Assembly: GCF_019444005.1 (NCBI RefSeq)
Contig: NZ_CP049304.1
Span: 2,170,001 to 2,234,000 of the forward strand
Source of the DNA: Liquorilactobacillus nagelii DSM 13675
GTDB lineage: Bacteria; Bacillota; Bacilli; Lactobacillales; Lactobacillaceae
Length of the DNA: 64,000 bases
Direction of reading: 5' to 3'
Part shown: in pieces, positions 62,173-64,000 of the stretch
How positions within the stretch are numbered: position 1 is the stretch's first letter
Layout: each line of letters begins with the position of its first letter
Position numbers and translations under genes: made by a program
Notes under the pieces: model-generated
What the model saw: only the letters and a program-made list of their open reading frames with translations
What the model was told of the DNA's origin: nothing
Database searches by the model: none

Positions 62173-63180
62173 TTAGTATTCTAATTGGACTGGTGACTTA
62201 GCAATTAACGATTGGTGGCAGGCCAGAGCTAATTGAACAGCACGTAAACCATCTAATCCGGTTACCAAGGGCTGGTGATCAGTGACAATGCAATTATAAA
62301 ATTCTTTGAATTCAGCAACATAAGCTTGTTGATAACGTTCAATGAAAAAATAAGGAATTTTATCCAAATGTCCGCCATCTTCAAGGTCAATTTCAACATT
62401 ACTTAGTTTGTCATTTTCTGAGAAAGCTTGGCCTTTTGAACCAAAAACTTCAGCTCGCTGATCATAGCCATAGACTGCTTTACGGCTATTGTCGATTACT
62501 CCTAGAGCACCATTAGCAAATTTTAAAGTAACAATTGCGGTATCAATATCACCGAGCTTACCAATTTCTGGATCAACTAGGACGGCCCCTTTAGCGTAAA
62601 CTTCGGTGACTTCACTCTGACTAAGAAAACGAATTAAGTCTAGATCGTGAATCATCATGTCATTGAATAAACCGCCAGAAACTTTGATGTAATCATAAGA
62701 AGGTGGTTCAGGGTCACGCGAAGAGATTTTGATGATTTGCGGTTCACCAAGCTTGCCACTTGCAACGGCTTTTTGAATTGTGTGAAAATTATGATCAAAA
62801 CGACGATTAAAGCCAACCTGCAATTTTACGTGGCTATCAGCTACAACTTTCAAAACCTCTTTTATGCGAGCGACATCAGTATCAATTGGTTTTTCACACA
62901 TGATATTTTTCTTTGCGCGAGCTGCGGCCATAATAATTTCTGCATGAGTGTTGGTAGCTGAAGCAATTGCGACAGCTTCAACATCGGAATGTTTTAGCAA
63001 GTCTCGGTAATCTTTGGTAGTGTAAGAAATGTTAAACTGTTTGGCTAACTCAACTAATTCAGCTGAATATGGGTCACAAATTGCAGTAACTTCGAATAAG
63101 TCACGTAAGTTTGCTAAGTTTTGTAAGTGCATTTTTCCAATTCGACCTAAGCCAATTAAACCAATTTTGATTTTTTTCAT
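62173..63180 (-). CDS. Gfo/Idh/MocA oxidoreductase, inositol 2-dehydrogenase-like
   Basis: A 335-residue NAD-dependent sugar dehydrogenase. GLIGLGRIGKMH is the nucleotide loop, CEKPID holds the catalytic lysine, and GGLFNDMMIHDLDLIRFL holds the catalytic Asp/His pair. Sequence and length are closest to myo-inositol 2-dehydrogenase (IolG), but no other iol gene is present, so another polyol or sugar is possible. AGGAG precedes the ATG. Divergent from pnuC. Confidence 0.82.
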   Translation of the reverse strand: MKKIKIGLIGLGRIGKMHLQNLANLRDLFEVTAICDPYSAELVELAKQFNISYTTKDYRDLLKHSDVEAVAIASATNTHAEIIMAAARAKKNIMCEKPIDTDVARIKEVLKVVADSHVKLQVGFNRRFDHNFHTIQKAVASGKLGEPQIIKISSRDPEPPSYDYIKVSGGLFNDMMIHDLDLIRFLSQSEVTEVYAKGAVLVDPEIGKLGDIDTAIVTLKFANGALGVIDNSRKAVYGYDQRAEVFGSKGQAFSENDKLSNVEIDLEDGGHLDKIPYFFIERYQQAYVAEFKEFYNCIVTDHQPLVTGLDGLRAVQLALACHQSLIAKSPVQLEY

Positions 63181-63439
63181 TAAAAAAACTCCTTTCTAAA
63201 AAACAAGTTAATTACTATTTTGAGCATAACTGACTTGAAGAAGAACGTTTGCGGATTTGTGCATACTCTTTTTTAAATCTCAATCTATATATAGTGTCTA
63301 TAGAGAACTAATTTGCAAAAAAACACTATATACAGAAATGGTTTTTAAAAGTCAAGACTGTTAATTTATTTCAATAACTCGTATAATGATTCCTTGAACG
63401 CAGTTTTACACGACTGCAAAATAGGAAGGGGTTTTTCGT
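63181..63439. promoter_or_regulatory. Divergent control region between the dehydrogenase gene and pnuC
   Basis: TATATAGTGT (63288-63297) and ACACTATATA (63323-63332) form a 10-bp inverted repeat, extendable to 13 with one mismatch, around 25 bases. This is operator-like. TATAAT at 63382-63387 is the probable -10 of pnuC; its -35 is weak. AGGAAGGGG (63423-63431) is the pnuC ribosome binding site. Confidence 0.5.
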
Positions 63440-64000
63440 GTGTTTTCTCGCTATGTTGATGTTTTAAGTAATTTGCCGCAATATTCAAAAAATATTTTCC
63501 GACGTAATTATTTTGGCTGGTTAATTTCGCAATGCCGTGGCTGGGGCCGTTTCAGTTATGGACTATTATTATTTAACCTAGTTTTACAGATTATTTCGTT
63601 AGTGCAATCATTTAATACAGCACCAATTCAGTCAATTGTTGCTTTTATTGGTGGTAACTTATCGGTTGCTTGTGTGATTGGAATTTCGAACCGCTCGGGG
63701 ATCCAAGGCTGGGCCGGAGCGTTAAGTGCGGTTTGTATTGCTTCAGTTGGTTTTGTAGCTGGAAACTACGCAACAGCCTGTGAACAGTTAGGATATTTGC
63801 TGTTTTTGGATTTGTTTTGCATTTTGGATCCAAAATGGAATGACAATATTCAAGCTGAAAAATTTGAAAAAAACAGTGAGTGGTTATACTATGCTTTATT
63901 CTTTGCTGGAGCATGGGTAGTGTTTTATTATTTATTTAGTATGACAAATGATCCCCGAGTCTTTTTAGATAGTTTGAATTTGGCGATGGCCGTTACGGGT
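63440..64000 (+). CDS. pnuC: PnuC-type nicotinamide riboside transporter (partial, runs off the window)
   Basis: The first 187 codons of a membrane protein starting at GTG behind AGGAAGGGG, still open at the window end. GWGRFSYGLLLFNLVLQII and GNLSVACVIGISNRSGIQGWAGALSA resemble PnuC transporters, which import nicotinamide riboside for NAD synthesis. At least five hydrophobic segments are visible. The 3' end and neighbours are outside the window, so full length cannot be judged. Confidence 0.8.
   Translation, partial: MFSRYVDVLSNLPQYSKNIFRRNYFGWLISQCRGWGRFSYGLLLFNLVLQIISLVQSFNTAPIQSIVAFIGGNLSVACVIGISNRSGIQGWAGALSAVCIASVGFVAGNYATACEQLGYLLFLDLFCILDPKWNDNIQAEKFEKNSEWLYYALFFAGAWVVFYYLFSMTNDPRVFLDSLNLAMAVTG

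Overview
The window is AT-rich chromosomal DNA of a Gram-positive lactic acid bacterium, most likely Lactobacillaceae. The signs are AGGAGG-type ribosome binding sites, frequent TTG/GTG starts, LPxTG-anchored surface proteins, an accessory Sec (SecA2/SecY2) adhesin locus, an ECF S-component, PepN and a YheL/NhaC-type transporter. I cannot fix the genus from sequence alone. No rRNA, tRNA, CRISPR array or complete insertion sequence was seen.

Layout. 1-0.8 kb: menaquinone methyltransferase. 1.3-17.3 kb: one continuous SRR-glycoprotein locus (Gtf3, SecY2, Asp1, Asp2, Asp3, SecA2, GtfA, GtfB, a small Asp4-like protein, then a 1237-residue serine-rich adhesin with an L-type lectin module, a MucBP-like module and about 40 copies of a 14-residue repeat). 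SecY2 is cut short by an in-frame TGA. 17.5-21.1 kb: an aquaglyceroporin, a DMT exporter and an APC permease. 21.3-27.3 kb: a heme locus (two NEAT-like surface proteins, an ABC importer, ferrochelatase). 27.3-31.8 kb: GNAT, a pyridoxal kinase with an ECF S-component, a 2-hydroxyacid dehydrogenase and an MFS exporter. 32-37.2 kb: argCJBDF on the minus strand behind ARG-box-like operators. 37.6-41 kb: a DUF1003 gene with a short leader ORF, 5-FCL, and an NhaC-type transporter behind a Tyr-codon leader peptide. 41.2-43.9 kb: two flavoreductases and ApbE. 44-49.6 kb: a second aquaglyceroporin, a glutamine amidotransferase, and a LacI regulator divergent from an alpha-glucosidase. 49.9-51.8 kb: metA-like and cysK behind a leader peptide ending Cys-Cys. 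52.3-55.4 kb: TraX, a DUF3781-resolvase fusion and an Rgg-type regulator. 55.5-64 kb: OsmC, LplA, PepN, PadR-DUF1700, a decayed antitoxin, an inositol-dehydrogenase-like gene and a partial pnuC.

Most noteworthy. (1) Two ribosome-sensing leader peptides precede amino-acid genes. A Tyr-Tyr-Tyr-Tyr peptide lies upstream of the NhaC-type gene, followed by a cascade of mutually exclusive hairpins and a terminator. A Cys-Cys-stop peptide lies upstream of metA-cysK, where a short stem would hide the metA ribosome binding site. A third short ORF precedes the DUF1003 gene. (2) A flavoreductase-PAS protein carries ApbE-type flavinylation motifs in its C-terminal tail and sits next to a cytosolic ApbE. 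(3) Two genes (a heme-binding protein and 5-FCL) have no ATG/GTG/TTG at their true N-terminus; each has ATT at the right distance from a purine-rich site. (4) SecY2 carries an in-frame stop in its last membrane helix.

The locus combines adhesion (glycosylated lectin adhesin), heme acquisition with menaquinone and flavin chemistry (possible respiratory or extracellular electron-transfer capacity), and arginine and cysteine synthesis.
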